A DNA stretch of 64,000 nucleotides from Pasteurellaceae bacterium RH1A (GCA_012221805.1 CP015195.1:1225771-1289770), one strand, 5' to 3'; shown: positions 26,267 through 35,304, counted from the stretch's first letter. Program-made: numbers and translations. Notes: generated from the letters alone by a model not told the origin.

Positions 26267-26293
26267 AAAGCCCCGCAAATGTGGGGCTTTCTT
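26267..26293 (+). terminator. Terminator of rpmE
   Basis: AAAGCCCCGC and GTGGGGCTTT pair around a 4-base loop, followed by TTTCTTG. An uptake core (AAGCGGTC) follows. Confidence 0.85.
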
Positions 26294-26331
26294 GTATGCA
26301 AGCGGTCTGAAATCCCCACTTTTTTGCAAAA

Positions 26332-27222
26332 ATGGACTTCCAAAGCCTTAAACTTTTCCTCGATGTGGTGCAAAGCCGCAGTTTTATCCGCACGGCTGAA
26401 CGCAATTATATGAGTGCTTCCACCCTTTCCCGCCAGATCCAACGGATCGAACAGGAAATGGGCCAGCCGCTTTTGCTACGAGATAATCGTCAGGTCAGCC
26501 TCACCGAAGCGGGGGAGCGTTTTCTACATTTTGCCCAACAAGCCTGGGCCGATTGGCAGCAGTTGCAACAGGAATTTTCCCCAGAAAAACAGGCCCTGGA
26601 AGGGGAGCTGAAGCTCTTTTGTTCGGTTACAGCTTCTTATAGCCACCTGCCAAGGCTCTTAACCCGCTTCCGCCAGCAATATCCTAAAGTGGAAATCAAG
26701 CTACTGACTGGCGATCCTGCCCAAGCGGTAAGCAAGGTGCAGTCCCTCCAGGCCGATCTTTCCCTGGCCGGTAAGCCTGAACACCTGCCAGCCAATATGG
26801 TTTTTCATTATATTGATGATATTACCCTTTCCTTGGTCGCCCCTCGGGTCGCCTGCCTGGCCACTCAACTCTTGCAGCAAGCCCCCATAGACTGGCAAAG
26901 CGTACCCTTTATCCTGCCCGAAGACGGCCCAGCCCGTAAGCGAATTGATGCCTGGTTTAAGGCACAAAAAATCAAAACCCCGCAGATTTATGCCACGGTG
27001 GCAGGCCACGAAGCCATCGTCCCCATGGTCGCCCTAGGCTGCGGCGTGGCCCTTTTGCCCGATGTGGTGCTGCAACAAAGCCCCATGAATAACCAGGTTT
27101 CTTATGTCGATCTGCCTGCGCCTATTTCACCTTTTGAGCTGGGTATCTGCGTGCAGGAAAGAAGATTGCAAGAGCCGATTGTGAGGGCGTTTTGGGATGT
27201 GTTAGGAGGATTTACCATCTAG
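26332..27222 (+). CDS. ilvY: LysR-type regulator IlvY
   Basis: A 296-residue LysR-family activator that, in E. coli, activates ilvC in response to acetolactate/acetohydroxybutyrate. The N-terminal winged helix (RTAERNYMSASTLSRQIQRIEQEMGQPLLLRDNR) and effector domain both match E. coli IlvY closely, including CSVTASYSHLP and ATVAGHEAIVPMVALGCGVALLP. ilvC is not adjacent here, unlike in enterics, so it would act in trans. The start ATG has only weak Shine-Dalgarno support. Confidence 0.9.
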   Translation: MDFQSLKLFLDVVQSRSFIRTAERNYMSASTLSRQIQRIEQEMGQPLLLRDNRQVSLTEAGERFLHFAQQAWADWQQLQQEFSPEKQALEGELKLFCSVTASYSHLPRLLTRFRQQYPKVEIKLLTGDPAQAVSKVQSLQADLSLAGKPEHLPANMVFHYIDDITLSLVAPRVACLATQLLQQAPIDWQSVPFILPEDGPARKRIDAWFKAQKIKTPQIYATVAGHEAIVPMVALGCGVALLPDVVLQQSPMNNQVSYVDLPAPISPFELGICVQERRLQEPIVRAFWDVLGGFTI

Positions 27223-27265
27223 TACGAGTCGTGCTCGTTGTGGTACTAAGTCCAGGAATGGGAAT

Positions 27266-27290
27266 AACCCCATACGGTTTGTATGGGGTT
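27266..27290. terminator. Hairpin between convergent ilvY and the small membrane protein gene
   Basis: AACCCCATAC and GTATGGGGTT form a perfect 10-bp stem with a 5-base loop. No T-run lies on either side, so termination is uncertain. Confidence 0.5.
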
Positions 27291-27299
27291 AGGGGGGAA

Positions 27300-27656
27300 T
27301 TACATAAAGTAACCTGTTGGCGTAACGCTCTTATCTTCAAAGAAGCGGATAAGGCCAATGACCACACGGAAAATATACCAGGCTCCAATAGCAAAAATGA
27401 CCAAGAAGCCAATGCCGATGACGCTAAGTACAGCACCGGCAATCAAGCCTAGGGCCGTGACCCAAAAGGTTCTAAATAAAAAGGCAATGTGATCTTGATA
27501 AATGGTGCCCTGCATTTCTTGGCGTTTTACATAGGCCATAATCACGCCGACCACGGCAGTCAGCCCGCCAACAAAGACGCTTAAACCAAACAAAACATAA
27601 ATGGCCAGCATATAGTTACGCTGGGAATCGGTGTAAGGAACAGGTAGGTTATTCAT
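27300..27656 (-). CDS. Small inner-membrane protein (DUF4870-like)
   Basis: A 118-residue protein with about three hydrophobic helices (LAIYVLFGLSVFVGGLTAVVG, FWVTALGLIAGAVLSVIG, FLVIFAIGAWYIFRVVIGLI). I place the start at MNNLPVPYT, preceded by GGAGAGATT; longer readings run into the insertion sequence. I recall such proteins as DUF4870-like in this family, but function is unknown. IS copy 2 ends 19 bases upstream of the ATG, cutting the gene off from any native promoter. Expression would need read-through or a promoter in the IS end. Confidence 0.7.
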   Translation of the reverse strand: MNNLPVPYTDSQRNYMLAIYVLFGLSVFVGGLTAVVGVIMAYVKRQEMQGTIYQDHIAFLFRTFWVTALGLIAGAVLSVIGIGFLVIFAIGAWYIFRVVIGLIRFFEDKSVTPTGYFM

Positions 27657-27706
27657 AATCTCTCCGAAAAAAAAAGGCATAATAGACAAAATAGTTGCTA
27701 AAAAGT

Positions 27707-27747
27707 GGCTTAAAGCCTTATAGTACAAGGCTTTAAGCCCTCTTTTT
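27707..27747 (+). terminator. Anti-readthrough hairpin at the 5' end of IS copy 2
   Basis: The 13-bp stem 27707-27719 / 27727-27739 with a 7-base loop, then CTCTTTTT. It is identical to copy 1 despite divergence elsewhere, so it is probably selected: it would block outside transcription from reaching the transposase. Confidence 0.75.
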
Positions 27748-27752
27748 GAAAA

Positions 27753-28680
27753 ATGAACAAAAAACTGCCTTTTCTGCCAAAGTGCGAATATCAAGAAACA
27801 TGGTAAACAAAATAACATTCAGCGTTATTATTGTAATCAATGCCATAAAACCTTTACCCATCAAAAGAAATTAGACCCAATACAGATCTGGGATGATTAC
27901 ACTTCAGGAAAACAAACTTATCAACAGCTTGCCAATAAGTATCATTGTTCGGTTAGAACTATCCAAAGATATATTGATAAAGCTCCTAAAACATTATTAC
28001 ATCCACCTCAAAGCACATCGCTTAATATAATTATGGACACTACCTTTTTTAAGCGTAATTTCGGCGTATTAGTGTTAATGGACTCTCATACAAAGAAAGT
28101 GGTATTTCACTGTTTTGTAAGAACAGAAAAAGACGTTTACTATAAGCTGGCACTTAATAGATTGAGAGAAAAAAGCTATATAATACAATCCATTACCTGT
28201 GATGGTAGGCGAGGTCTGATGAAGGACTTGTTCAATGCACCTGTGCAGATGTGTCAGTTTCATATGGTTGCAATAGTGATGAGAAAACTCAGAAAAAAGC
28301 ATCAATCACAAGCGGGAAAAGAATTAAAAGTTATCGTAAAAACACTGGTGGAGAGTTCAAAAAATGAATTTTACAAACGCCTTCATTATTGGTATTTAAA
28401 ACATGAAGAGTATTTAAAAGAAAGAAGTGATAAGCCAAATGAAAAGGGATATTTACCTTATAAGCATCGTAGTGTTAGAGGGGCTTATGCAAGCCTTAAA
28501 TGGTATATGAAATATTTATTTACTTTTGAAGAACGGTCAGATTTAAATATAGAAAGGACAACAAATAGGCTTGAAGGGCTATTTAAACATATGAAGCGAC
28601 AGTTAAATAATCATAATGGATTAAGCAAAAAACATAAAGCCATGTTTATAAAGGATTTTTTGAATAAAAATAGCTGCTAA
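27753..28680 (+). CDS. IS transposase copy 2 (DDE, zinc ribbon + HTH), start out of frame
   Basis: The catalytic core from 28033 has Asp in IIMDTTFF, Asp in CDGRRG, C-x2-H (CQFH) and Glu in TTNRLEGLF. The same frame continues upstream through a helix-turn-helix (TYQQLANKYHCSVRTIQRYI) and zinc ribbon (CLFC...CNQC) to about 27763, preceded by TGA (27754-27756). No start codon exists in that stretch. The ATG at 27753 (MNKK...) leads into six A and must shift by +1 (or -2) to enter the long frame. The catalytic part alone, from 28033, would be a 215-residue protein lacking the DNA-binding region. Confidence 0.75.
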
Positions 28681-28764
28681 CATTTTAGAAAATAAACATT
28701 AGCAACTATTTTGTCCACTTGGCATAGTTTTTGACGAATCAGCAACTATTTTGTCTACTATGCC

Positions 28765-28799
28765 AAAAAAAAGCCCTCTAGGGAAAACCTTAGAGGGCC
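28765..28799 (-). terminator. Terminator of asnS (invaded by IS copy 2)
   Basis: GCCCTCTA and TAGAGGGC form the stem. On the minus strand it is followed by eight T, beyond which IS copy 2 begins. Confidence 0.85.
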
Positions 28800-28806
28800 A
28801 ATTTGT

Positions 28807-30210
28807 TTAAAAGTTCGCGTTGCGTGGTGAACGTGGGAATGGGATCACTTCACGGATGTTCTGTAAGCCGGTTACATAGACAATCAAACGCTCAAAGCCA
28901 AGGCCAAAGCCTGCGTGCGGAACCGTGCCGTATTTACGCAGGTCACGGTACCACCAGTAGTCTTCTTTGACCAGGCCCATCTCTTCCATACGCTTATCTA
29001 GCACATCCAAACGCTCTTCACGTTGGGAACCGCCGATGATTTCGCCAATGCCTGGGGCCAGAACGTCCATGGCCGCCACGGTCTTGCCATCATCATTTAA
29101 ACGCATATAGAAGGCCTTGATGTCTTTCGGGTAGTTTTTCACCACCACTGGCGACTTGAAGTATTCTTCGGCCAGATAGCGTTCGTGTTCAGAGGAAAGA
29201 TCAATCCCCCATTCCACTGGGAATTCGAATTTCTTGCCAGATTTAAGTAGGACTTCGATGGCATCGGTATAGTCAATTTGGGCGAAGTCGGAATTGACGA
29301 ATTGCTCCAAGCGGGTAATGACATTGCTGTCCACATGTTTGGCGAAGAATTGCAGATCGTCCTGGCGTTCAGCCAAGACCGCCTTAAAGACGTATTTGAG
29401 CATATCTTCGGCCAATTTGGCATTGTCGGCCAGGTCAGCAAAGGCCACTTCTGGTTCTACCATCCAGAACTCAGCCAAGTGGCGGGTGGTGTTGGAGTTT
29501 TCGGCACGGAAGGTTGGACCGAAGGTGTAGATCTTACCTAGGGCACAGGCGTAGGTTTCGCCGTTTAACTGGCCTGATACGGTTAAGAAGGATTCCTTGC
29601 CGAAGAAGTCTTGGCTGAAATCTACCTGGCCATTTTCGCCCCGTGGTAGGTTTTCTAAATCTAGGGTAGATACCCGGAACATTTCGCCTGCTCCTTCGGT
29701 ATCAGAAGCTGTGATAAGTGGAGTGGCGACCCAGTAGAAGCCCTGCTCATGGAAGAAGCGGTGGATGGCCTGGGCCAGGCAGTGACGGACACGGGCCACT
29801 GCACCGATCAGGTTGGTACGTGGGCGGAGGTGGGCCACTTCACGCAGGTATTCAATGGAATGACGTTTGGCAGCCATTGGGTAGGTATCTGGATCTTCCA
29901 CCCAACCTAGCACTTCAACCTTAGTGGCTTGGAGTTCAACCGCTTGGCCTTCAGCTGGCGATTCTACAATCACACCGGTTACCACAACAGAGCAACCTGT
30001 TGTTAAACGGAGGACTTCAGACTGGTAATTTTCAATATCGTTATTAACAATGGCTTGGATAGGATCGAAGCAGGAGCCATCATAAATGGCTAAGAAGGAA
30101 AGGCCTGCTTTGGAGTCACGGCGGGTACGCACCCAACCACGGACAGACACGGTTTGACCAACCGCAACCTTGCCTGAAAGCACTTCAGACACAGTAGGAA
30201 ATGTGGACAT
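28807..30210 (-). CDS. asnS: Asparaginyl-tRNA synthetase
   Basis: A class IIb aminoacyl-tRNA synthetase (467 residues, usual length) charging tRNA-Asn. The N-terminal OB-fold binds the anticodon ([16 protein letters not shown]). Motif 2 is in [21 protein letters not shown] and motif 3 in [15 protein letters not shown]. It is monocistronic, with its terminator at 28765-28799. Confidence 0.97.
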   Translation of the reverse strand: MSTFPTVSEVLSGKVAVGQTVSVRGWVRTRRDSKAGLSFLAIYDGSCFDPIQAIVNNDIENYQSEVLRLTTGCSVVVTGVIVESPAEGQAVELQATKVEVLGWVEDPDTYPMAAKRHSIEYLREVAHLRPRTNLIGAVARVRHCLAQAIHRFFHEQGFYWVATPLITASDTEGAGEMFRVSTLDLENLPRGENGQVDFSQDFFGKESFLTVSGQLNGETYACALGKIYTFGPTFRAENSNTTRHLAEFWMVEPEVAFADLADNAKLAEDMLKYVFKAVLAERQDDLQFFAKHVDSNVITRLEQFVNSDFAQIDYTDAIEVLLKSGKKFEFPVEWGIDLSSEHERYLAEEYFKSPVVVKNYPKDIKAFYMRLNDDGKTVAAMDVLAPGIGEIIGGSQREERLDVLDKRMEEMGLVKEDYWWYRDLRKYGTVPHAGFGLGFERLIVYVTGLQNIREVIPFPRSPRNANF

Positions 30211-30628
30211 GTTTACCTCAGTTTTTTGAATATTTATTGCTAAATCTAATGTCGAAATAAAATCCCCTCCCCCGCTTGCGGGGGAGGGTTAGGGTGGGGG
30301 ATTGCCGTAGGCAAGAAGCGGTATTAAAAACAGTAAAATTTGCAAAATTTTCTGAAATTTTGACCGCTTATTATATTAGGCCCCCCACCCCCGCCCTCCC
30401 CGCAAGCGGGGGAGGGGGTTATTTCACGCTGGACACGCTCCAGTTAAGAGCAATGGCCAGACAAAATAGTTTTCAAATTATAGCCTTATTCCCCTCCTGA
30501 TTGTATTGTTTTTTCCACCCAAAAAGCGAAATTTGCAAATAAAGGGCAAATTTCTCCCGCTTCTTATTTTAAATCCTGGCAAATTGCGGTATAAAAAGCC
30601 CCTTGCAAACACATTATTAAAGGAAAGC
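30211..30628. other. Divergent region between asnS and aroA
   Basis: This 418-base gap contains an inverted pair of CCCTCCCCCGC repeats (see 30262-30419). Between them is an uptake-type stretch (AAGCGGTATTAAAAACAG...TTTGCAAAATTTT...GACCGCTT). aroA has a TATAAA box near 30590. An open reading extension upstream of aroA's ATG is non-coding in my view. No further gene is seen. Confidence 0.6.
30262..30419. repeat. Inverted pair of CCCTCCCCCGC repeats
   Basis: The first copy (about 30262-30301) is the hairpin CCCTCCCCCGC-TTGC-GGGGGAGGG plus TTAGGGTGGGGGA. The second copy (about 30379-30419) is the same in reverse orientation. Together they resemble a small palindromic element. Confidence 0.75.
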
Positions 30629-31945
30629 ATGACCATGGAACAACTCACTCTCCAGCCCATTTCCCGTGTAGAGGGCCAAATCAACCTGCCAGGCTCCAAG
30701 AGCCTGTCCAACCGAGCCTTGCTCTTGGCCGCTCTTGCTCAAGGCAGGACCCAGGTGACCAACCTCCTCGACAGCGACGACATCCGCCATATGCTCAAGG
30801 CCCTCAAGGCTTTGGGGGTAAACTACCAGCTCTCTGACGATAAGACCATCTGCACAGTTGAGGGCTTGGGTGGGGCCTTCCGCTGGCAAAATGGCCTCTC
30901 CCTCTTCTTGGGCAATGCTGGCACAGCCATGCGGCCGCTGACCGCAGCCCTCTGCCTTAAAGGAGAAGCGGAAGCAGAAGTGATTTTAACCGGCGAACCC
31001 CGCATGAAGGAGCGGCCAATTAAGCATTTAGTTGATGCCCTCAAACAAGTAGGAGCCAGTGTCCAATACCTAGAAAACGAGGGCTATCCGCCTGTGGCCA
31101 TTCGTAATACCGGCCTTAAGGGCGGCAAGGTGCAGATCGATGGCTCCATCTCCTCCCAGTTCTTAACCGCCCTGCTTATGGCAGCCCCACTGGCCGAGGG
31201 CGATATGGAAATTGAGATTATGGGAGACTTGGTCTCCAAGCCCTATATTGATATTACGCTTGCCATGATGGCCGATTTTGGCGTAACGGTTGAAAACCAG
31301 GCCTATCAACGCTTTCTGGTCAAGGGTAATCAAACCTACCGTTCCCCACAAAAATATATGGTTGAGGGGGATGCCTCTTCAGCCTCTTACTTCCTCGCAG
31401 CGGGAGCCATTAAAGGCAAGGTGCGAGTGACCGGGATTGGGAAAAAATCCATCCAGGGCGACCGCTTGTTTGCTGATGTGCTGGAAAACATGGGGGCTAA
31501 AATCACCTGGGGCGAGGACTTTATTGAAGCCGAGCGGGGTGAGCTTAAGGGCATTGATATGGACATGAACCACATCCCTGATGCGGCCATGACCATTGCC
31601 ACCACCGCCCTTTTTGCTGAGGGGGAAACCGTGATCCGCAATATCTACAACTGGCGGGTCAAGGAAACCGATCGCCTGGCAGCCATGGCGACCGAACTGC
31701 GTAAGGTGGGGGCGACCGTGGAAGAGGGCCAAGACTTTATCCGCATTCAGCCCCTAGCCCTAACGGACTTTAAGGAGGCAGAAATTGCAACCTACAACGA
31801 TCACCGAATGGCCATGTGCTTTGCCCTAGTTGCCCTTTCCGACACGCCAGTGACCATTCTCGATCCAAAATGCACGGCCAAGACCTTCCCGACCTTCTTT
31901 GCCGAGTTTGAAAAGGTTTCCGTGCGGGAAGCACAAGCGGATTAA
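30629..31945 (+). CDS. aroA: 3-phosphoshikimate 1-carboxyvinyltransferase (EPSP synthase)
   Basis: AroA is the sixth shikimate-pathway enzyme, joining PEP to shikimate-3-phosphate. Landmarks are [18 protein letters not shown] (substrate Lys and Arg), [13 protein letters not shown] (PEP loop), [22 protein letters not shown] and [12 protein letters not shown] chose the ATG of [10 protein letters not shown], preceded by AAAGGAAAGC, giving 438 residues; a second ATG two codons later is equally possible. Its last codons contain an uptake core (ACAAGCGG). trmJ follows after 19 bases. Confidence 0.96.
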   Translation: MTMEQLTLQPISRVEGQINLPGSKSLSNRALLLAALAQGRTQVTNLLDSDDIRHMLKALKALGVNYQLSDDKTICTVEGLGGAFRWQNGLSLFLGNAGTAMRPLTAALCLKGEAEAEVILTGEPRMKERPIKHLVDALKQVGASVQYLENEGYPPVAIRNTGLKGGKVQIDGSISSQFLTALLMAAPLAEGDMEIEIMGDLVSKPYIDITLAMMADFGVTVENQAYQRFLVKGNQTYRSPQKYMVEGDASSASYFLAAGAIKGKVRVTGIGKKSIQGDRLFADVLENMGAKITWGEDFIEAERGELKGIDMDMNHIPDAAMTIATTALFAEGETVIRNIYNWRVKETDRLAAMATELRKVGATVEEGQDFIRIQPLALTDFKEAEIATYNDHRMAMCFALVALSDTPVTILDPKCTAKTFPTFFAEFEKVSVREAQAD

Positions 31946-31964
31946 AAAGGACGAAAACTTGCAA

Positions 31965-32684
31965 ATGGCAGATCAAGATTTATTAAACCAGATCCACATC
32001 GTACTGGTGGAACCCTCCCACAGCGGCAATATTGGCTCGGCGGCCCGGGCCATGAAAACCATGGGCTTAAATAACCTGCGCCTGGTTGCTCCCAAGCAGG
32101 GTATTGATGAACAGGCCCAGGCCTTGGCCGCAGGGGCAAAAGATGTGCTTGAACAAGCTCAAATTTTTACCTCTTTTGAAGATGCTCTAGCTGATTGCCA
32201 GTTGGTTATCGGCACCAGTGCCAGACTTCGCCACTTGCAAGCCAGCCTGATTGAGCCTAGAGCTTGTGGAGAACTGGCTGTCCAGCGAGCAGGGCAGGGC
32301 AAGGTGGCTATCGTTTTCGGACGAGAACGGGTGGGGCTGACCAATGAAGAACTGCTCAAATGCCATTACCATCTTAACGTGCCGACCAATCCTGAATATG
32401 GTTCGCTTAACCTGGCCATGGCCGTACAACTAGCCGCCTATGAAGTGCGAATGGCCTGGCTCAATTTGCAAGAAAAGACAGAAACCCAACCGCTTGCCAG
32501 CTATCCATCTTTTGACGAGCTAGAACACTTCTTCCAGCATACCGAAAGGGTTTATCGGGATCTAGGCTTTATCCGCAACGAGGGCGTGATGGCCAAACTC
32601 CGCCGCCTCTATCAACGGGCAGAGTTGGAGCAAAATGAATTGAATTTATTGAGAGGAATGCTGACGGCAGTGGAGAGAAAGTAG
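31965..32684 (+). CDS. trmJ: tRNA (Cm32/Um32) methyltransferase TrmJ
   Basis: TrmJ 2'-O-methylates residue 32 of several tRNAs using SAM. It is a SPOUT-class enzyme of 239 residues, with an N-terminal IHIVLVEPSHSGNIGSAARAMKTMGL and knot motifs IVFGRERVGLTNEEL and NPEYGSLNLAMAVQ. The start MADQDLLN matches the family N-terminus; an upstream in-frame Met overlaps aroA. It ends just before a palindromic repeat facing a convergent gene. Confidence 0.94.
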   Translation: MADQDLLNQIHIVLVEPSHSGNIGSAARAMKTMGLNNLRLVAPKQGIDEQAQALAAGAKDVLEQAQIFTSFEDALADCQLVIGTSARLRHLQASLIEPRACGELAVQRAGQGKVAIVFGRERVGLTNEELLKCHYHLNVPTNPEYGSLNLAMAVQLAAYEVRMAWLNLQEKTETQPLASYPSFDELEHFFQHTERVYRDLGFIRNEGVMAKLRRLYQRAELEQNELNLLRGMLTAVERK

Positions 32685-32694
32685 AGGTTTCAAG

Positions 32695-32767
32695 GATAGC
32701 GCCAGCCTCCAGGCTGGTGATGATAAGATACTGATATATAAGGCACCAGCCTGGAGGCTGGCGCCAT
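32695..32767. repeat. Palindromic GCGCCAGC repeat, copy c (both arms alpha)
   Basis: The arms at about 32697-32718 and 32742-32765 are inverted copies of the alpha arm, with ends GATAGCGCC and GGCGCCATC. It lies between the convergent trmJ and the TrpX-like gene. Confidence 0.88.
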
Positions 32768-32790
32768 CAGTGAATATCCTTAGGCCATTG

Positions 32791-33747
32791 CTAGAAGGTT
32801 TCTTTAGCCTCTTTAACCAGATCCTCAGGCACATTCACACCTAATTCTTTGGCGGTTTGTTGGTTTATGGAAAGATCTAAATCTTTTAAATCCGCCGTTG
32901 GAATGCTGCCTGCTTTCTCGCCTCGTAAAACACGGGCAGCCACCTTGCCAGTTTCCACGCCAATATCATATTGGTTGATGGAGTAGGCGGCTAAAGCGCC
33001 ACGTTTTACGGTGTCACGGTCGGCGGCAATCACAGGGATCTTGGCTTCAAGAGCGGCCTTGTGGAGGGCTTCATAGGCGGAAACCACGCCATTGTCTTCA
33101 GTAATGTAGATGGCCTGAACCTTGCCATTGAGGCTGCGGGCAGCGGTGCCGATGTCTGCACTGCGTTGCACGGCCACAGGCACAACCTTAATGCCCGCTG
33201 CTTGGGCGGCCGTTTCTAATTCTTCCAAGACAAAGACGGAATTCACTTCCCCGGCGCTATAAACATAGCCCAAACTTTTCACCTCTGGCACCAAGGTTTT
33301 AATCAGCTCTAACTGCGGTTCAATAGGCTTGTGATCGGAAATGCCAGTTACGTTGGTGCCAGAGGCTTCACGGGATTTAACTAGCTTAGCGGCCACAGGA
33401 TCGGTAATGCCTGAAAAAACGATAGGGATAGAGCGGGTTGCTGCCACAACAGGCTGGGCTGATGGGGTAGTGATTGGAATGATGATGTCCACCTTGTCGC
33501 CAACGAATTTACGGGCAATTTGAGCGGCGGTTGCTGTGCTGCCTTGGGCAGATTGGAAGTCAATTTTGATGTTCTTGCCATCAACAAAACCTTCACGAGC
33601 TAATTCTTCCACAATGCCCTGACGGATGGTGTCTAAGGCTGGGTGTTCAACAATGGCGGTGATGCCGACATTTTTAAGGCCTTCTGCAAAGCTGTTAAGG
33701 GAAAGGGCACCAAGGGCGGCCACTAAAAGGGTTTTGCGTAAATTCAT
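32791..33747 (-). CDS. TrpX-like ABC transporter substrate-binding protein (PF04392 family)
   Basis: A 318-residue periplasmic protein with signal peptide MNLRKTLLVAALGALSLNSFA and a type-I binding fold (VGITAIVEHPALDTIRQGI, IPIVFSGITDPVAAKLV, YITEDNGVVSAYEAL). Members of this family serve tryptophan/tyrosine importers (TrpXYZ). Tryptophan as ligand is supported by a TrpR-type operator over its -10 box (33781-33798). No permease or ATPase gene is adjacent, so partners must be elsewhere. Start: ATG after AGGAGTTTCAC. Confidence 0.82.
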   Translation of the reverse strand: MNLRKTLLVAALGALSLNSFAEGLKNVGITAIVEHPALDTIRQGIVEELAREGFVDGKNIKIDFQSAQGSTATAAQIARKFVGDKVDIIIPITTPSAQPVVAATRSIPIVFSGITDPVAAKLVKSREASGTNVTGISDHKPIEPQLELIKTLVPEVKSLGYVYSAGEVNSVFVLEELETAAQAAGIKVVPVAVQRSADIGTAARSLNGKVQAIYITEDNGVVSAYEALHKAALEAKIPVIAADRDTVKRGALAAYSINQYDIGVETGKVAARVLRGEKAGSIPTADLKDLDLSINQQTAKELGVNVPEDLVKEAKETF

Positions 33748-33780
33748 GTGAAACTCCTGAAAAATAAAATCTGTATCAAT

Positions 33781-33798
33781 GTACTATCATAATAGTAC
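33781..33798. promoter_or_regulatory. TrpR-type operator
   Basis: GTACTATCATAATAGTAC: both half-sites GTACTA and TAGTAC are identical to the E. coli trp operator with the same 6-base spacing. It overlaps the -10 box of the TrpX-like gene. Confidence 0.75.
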
Positions 33799-33820
33799 AA
33801 ACTGGAAATAAGATAAACAA
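33792..33820 (-). promoter_or_regulatory. Promoter of the TrpX-like gene
   Basis: On the minus strand TTGTTT (33820-33815), a 17-base spacer, and TACTAT (33797-33792) inside the TrpR-type operator. Confidence 0.6.
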
Positions 33821-33869
33821 TTTAGGCAGGCTTTGCAAGAGGGAGAAAGAAAAATTTACAATTTAGGCA

Positions 33870-34334
33870 CTAAACCTCATCAATCACCAGCTCAAACCAG
33901 TCAATCACATCTTTCTCATGTACACCGTGTTTGATCAGAATATTGGCCTTTTGAACCGAATGAGGATCTTTAGAAATTAGCGGGTGCCAGTCAAAGAGGG
34001 GCTTGCCCTCATAAAGCAGGCGGTAGGCACAGGTTTGGGGCAGCCAGCCGAAATCGGGCAGGTTCTTTTTGGTCAGCTTGGTGCAGTTGCTTTCCAGTTT
34101 AAAGCGGTTGGCATAGTTGGTGCAACGTCCTGTTTCTACATCCAAGAGGTTGCAGGCCACACGGGTGTAGTAGAGCCGCTCCCGCCGGCCGCGGCCTTGG
34201 ATGTATTTGCGGTAGCAGCATTTGCCGCAGCCATCGCAGAGGGCCTCCCATTCGGCTTCATTCATCTCTAGGAGCGATTTGGTCTGCCAGAAGCCTTCTG
34301 CAAGCGGGGCATTTTCGGCCTTTTTTTGCAACAT
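33870..34334 (-). CDS. ycgN: YcgN family cysteine-cluster protein (UPF0260)
   Basis: A 154-residue protein matching E. coli YcgN. The cysteine cluster CDGCGKCC (about residues 33-40) plus later cysteines (CNLLDVETGRC, NC, TCAYR) suggest a metal or Fe-S site. Function unknown. Its ATG overlaps the ybjQ stop by one base, so it is the last gene of rdgB-ybjQ-ycgN. Confidence 0.9.
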   Translation of the reverse strand: MLQKKAENAPLAEGFWQTKSLLEMNEAEWEALCDGCGKCCYRKYIQGRGRRERLYYTRVACNLLDVETGRCTNYANRFKLESNCTKLTKKNLPDFGWLPQTCAYRLLYEGKPLFDWHPLISKDPHSVQKANILIKHGVHEKDVIDWFELVIDEV

Positions 34335-34654
34335 TAACGCACCACAACGGCCGTGCCGGTTGCCACCACAATAAACATACCCTTATCGCCGCCCATGGAT
34401 TGGTATTCCATCGACACGCCCACCACGGCATTGGCGCCGACCTTTTGGGCTTCCTTTTCCAGTTCCTTGAGGGCATTTTTGCGGGAGTGGTTGAGCTTGC
34501 TTTCATAAACGCCCGAACGGCCGCCGATCACATCGGTAATGCTGGCAATAAAATCCCGAATAAAGTTGGCACCTGAAACGACCTCGCCAAAGACCAGGCC
34601 CTTGTATTCCACGATTTGCTTGCCCTCAATGCTTGGGGTGGTGGTAATAATCAT
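34334..34654 (-). CDS. ybjQ: YbjQ family protein (UPF0145)
   Basis: A 106-residue homopentameric-barrel family protein (DUF74). Characteristic segments are [46 protein letters not shown] and the repetitive C-terminus. Function unknown. It overlaps rdgB by four bases and ycgN by one, so it is translated from one mRNA with both. Confidence 0.92.
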   Translation of the reverse strand: MIITTTPSIEGKQIVEYKGLVFGEVVSGANFIRDFIASITDVIGGRSGVYESKLNHSRKNALKELEKEAQKVGANAVVGVSMEYQSMGGDKGMFIVVATGTAVVVR

Positions 34655-35253
34655 AATGAAACTCCGAGTTGTTGTTTAAGGGATTGTAGGGCGCGGGCGC
34701 GATGGGAAATCTGCTTCTTGCGGGCTGATTCCAACTGGGCAAAGGTGCAGTTTTCTTCAAAGGAGAAGAAAATCGGGTCGTAACCAAAGCCGTTTTCGCC
34801 CCGAAATTCCCGTAAGATCTGGCCTTGGTATTCGCCCAGAGCAATAATGGGGTTGGGGTCAAGTTCGTGACGCAGGAAGACTAGGCAGGTCACAAATTTG
34901 GCCGTGCGGGCTTCATCAGGCGTGTCGGCCAGCTTGGCCAGTACCTGTTCACAGTTAGCACGGTAATTATGCTCCTCTCCTGCATAGCGGGCGGAATAGA
35001 GGCCGGGTTCGCCATTTAAGGCGTCCACACACAGGCCAGAATCATCAGCAATGGCCGGCAGGTCAGTCATCTTGGCTGCAAAACGAGCCTTTAAGAGGGC
35101 ATTTTCCACAAAGGTTAGGCCGGTTTCCTCAACAGAGGGCAGGTTGAACTGGGTTTGCGGCAGGACTTCAAAGCCAAAGCCTGACAGAATATCCGCCATT
35201 TCCTTAACCTTATCTTGATTGCCCGTGGCCAGCACGATTTTGGTTTTTTGCAT
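34651..35253 (-). CDS. rdgB: dITP/XTP pyrophosphatase RdgB (HAM1 family)
   Basis: A house-cleaning enzyme hydrolysing dITP, ITP and XTP to monophosphates, keeping deaminated purines out of DNA. It has 200 residues with the nucleotide-binding [12 protein letters not shown] at the N-terminus and [22 protein letters not shown] box lies about 24 bases before the ATG on the minus strand (35282-35277). The Shine-Dalgarno AAGGAG can pair with an upstream CTCCT, a possible weak occlusion. Confidence 0.95.
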   Translation of the reverse strand: MQKTKIVLATGNQDKVKEMADILSGFGFEVLPQTQFNLPSVEETGLTFVENALLKARFAAKMTDLPAIADDSGLCVDALNGEPGLYSARYAGEEHNYRANCEQVLAKLADTPDEARTAKFVTCLVFLRHELDPNPIIALGEYQGQILREFRGENGFGYDPIFFSFEENCTFAQLESARKKQISHRARALQSLKQQLGVSL

Positions 35254-35304
35254 AGAAGAACTCCTTTTGAGGAGGAATTATACTGTAAGCCTAGTTTTAA
35301 GGCA

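Larger units (their letters stand above)
27676..28764 (+). mobile_element. Insertion sequence copy 2 (IS256/MULE-like, 1089 bp)
   Basis: Ends GGCATAATAGACAAAATAG (left) and its near-inverse at 28741-28764. An additional terminal-repeat copy at 28701-28723 is exactly 40 bp inside the right end, the same arrangement as copy 1. It is flanked by eight A on both sides (27668-27675, 28765-28772), consistent with an 8-bp target duplication as for IS256-type elements. The right A8 is the T-tract of the asnS terminator. Confidence 0.9.

Noticed and set aside
30506..30628. N-terminal extension of aroA
   Set aside because: In frame, but composed of promoter-like, non-conserved sequence; the Shine-Dalgarno and homology fit the ATG at 30629.
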